From an uncultured Collinsella sp. (GTDB taxonomy: Bacteria > Actinomycetota > Coriobacteriia > Coriobacteriales > Coriobacteriaceae): DNA of 33,008 bases. The stretch covers positions 1 through 33,008 of the forward strand of contig CABVCF010000009.1 of the NCBI GenBank assembly GCA_902496775.1, given 5' to 3'. Below the pieces are notes generated by a model. That model was given only the letters and a program-made list of their open reading frames with translations. It had not been told where the DNA came from and made no database searches. This document shows positions 32,102 through 33,008 of the stretch, in pieces (positions within the stretch are counted from its first letter, which is position 1; each line of letters starts with the position of its first letter). The position numbers and the translations under genes are program-made.

Positions 32102-33008
32102 CTATCCCAACTGGAAGAACAGGGCAAGGCCAACGGCACCAAAGGCCGCAGCGATAATCCAAAAACGGATGACGACCTTGGTCTCGGCCCAGCCCTTCTT
32201 TTCGAAATGATGATGGATGGGCGCCATAAGGAAGACGCGCTTGTGCGTAAAGTGGAAGTAGACAACCTGAATCATGACCGACAGGGTCTCAACGATAAAC
32301 AGGCCGCCGATGATGAGGGAGACGACCTCGGTGTTGGTCATGATGGACGTGCAGGCAAACGCGGCGCCCAGGGCAAGCGAGCCGGTATCGCCCATAAAGA
32401 TGCTCGCCGGATAGCAGTTGAACCACAAAAAGCCCAAGCAGGCACCGGCACACGCGGTGCAGAAGATGGACAGGTTCACGTCTCCGTGCAAAAACGCCAT
32501 GGCGGCCATGGCGAGCATGGCAATCATAGAGGTGCCACCAGCAAGACCATCAAGGCCATCGGTCAGGTTCACGGCATTAGAAAGACCGGCGATCATCAGC
32601 CAGCAAAAGACAATGTAGAGCCACGGGAACGAAAGGCCGCAGATGGTGGTCGAAAGCACGCCAAGGTCGATCGTCAACCCACCGGGAAAACGAATCTCGG
32701 GGGCGACGCCGCACCAGTTGACGGCGAGCACCGTAAAGGTGACACAGATAATGGTTAGGCCGATCATCTTGGCATGAGGCGTCAGACCGAGCGAGCGCCC
32801 ATGCGTAACGGAGGTCAGGTCGTCGATCAGGCCCAGCACGCCGGTCGCCAGCGTGGCGAGCAGCACGAGCACGAGCTCGGTGGTGAGCTTGCCCATCAGC
32901 AGACAGGTCAGCGAGATCGCGACGAGGATGACAACGCCACCCATGGTGGGCGTTCCCTGCTTAACCAAATGACGCTTGGGGCCGTCGGCTCGGACCTGTT
33001 GGCCGATA
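32102..33008 (-). CDS. mraY: Phospho-N-acetylmuramoyl-pentapeptide transferase MraY (5' end outside window)
   Basis: The frame stays open to the window edge, so the N-terminus is missing. About 301 residues of the usual 320-360 are present. MraY moves phospho-MurNAc-pentapeptide onto undecaprenyl phosphate to give lipid I. The visible start is IGQQVRADGPKRHLVKQGTP, just before the first conserved helix. The catalytic aspartates are in LGLIDDLTSVTHGRS and NLTDGLDGLAGG. STMIG-like helices, MGDTGSLALGAA and the C-terminal HHHFEKKGWAETKVV complete the family. About nine membrane helices are seen. A TTG at 32968 is not a start but Leu of RHLVKQ. It heads the mraY-murD-ftsW-murG-murC-murB-ftsQ run. 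Confidence 0.97.
   Translation of the reverse strand, partial: IGQQVRADGPKRHLVKQGTPTMGGVVILVAISLTCLLMGKLTTELVLVLLATLATGVLGLIDDLTSVTHGRSLGLTPHAKMIGLTIICVTFTVLAVNWCGVAPEIRFPGGLTIDLGVLSTTICGLSFPWLYIVFCWLMIAGLSNAVNLTDGLDGLAGGTSMIAMLAMAAMAFLHGDVNLSIFCTACAGACLGFLWFNCYPASIFMGDTGSLALGAAFACTSIMTNTEVVSLIIGGLFIVETLSVMIQVVYFHFTHKRVFLMAPIHHHFEKKGWAETKVVIRFWIIAAAFGAVGLALFFQLG

Overview
The window is a chromosomal segment of a high-GC actinomycete. I infer the Coriobacteriia, most likely a Collinsella-type gut anaerobe. The reasons are the C-ending codon bias, an FtsZ/SepF/DivIVA division set with no ftsA next to ftsZ, and the gene content. No species name can be proven from the sequence alone. I see no tRNA, rRNA, CRISPR array, insertion sequence or phage gene.

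Layout. 1-265 is non-coding, with a 33-bp perfect inverted repeat and stacked hairpins. 266-9475 holds housekeeping genes: polA (-), an M18 aminopeptidase and yaaA (+), a membrane-anchored protein of unknown function (-), then a TPP riboswitch with thiC and thiD (+). thiC carries a 2-nt deletion that breaks its reading frame. 8565-8815 is an array of four hairpins between the convergent thiD and SGNH hydrolase genes. 9553-11941 (-) holds a PARG/TIGR02452-like protein, a BI-1 family membrane protein and a small unknown. 12192-13932 (+) is a Pit phosphate transporter with its DUF47/PhoU-like partner. 13933-14757 has another long inverted repeat, a G/T-rich stretch and a nitroreductase whose codon use changes abruptly mid-gene.

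14922-33008 (-) is a long division and cell-wall cluster. In transcription order it reads mraY (cut by the window edge), murD, ftsW, murG, murC, murB, ftsQ, ftsZ, pgeF (ylmD), pstS, pstC, pstA, pstB, phoU, yggS (ylmE), sepF (ylmF), yggT (ylmG), divIVA. Compared with the ftsZ-ylmD-ylmE-sepF-ylmG-ylmH-divIVA order known from Bacillus, the whole phosphate-uptake operon sits exactly between ylmD and ylmE. pgeF and pstS overlap as ATGA, and ylmH is missing. This is the most interesting architecture here.

How the genes work together. MraY, MurD, MurC, MurB and MurG make the peptidoglycan precursor lipid II, and FtsW polymerises it at the septum. FtsQ, FtsZ, SepF, YggT and DivIVA build and place the division machine. 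PstSCAB-PhoU and Pit-DUF47 are a high-affinity and a low-affinity phosphate uptake system. ThiC and ThiD make the thiamine pyrimidine under riboswitch control, although thiC as given cannot yield an intact enzyme.
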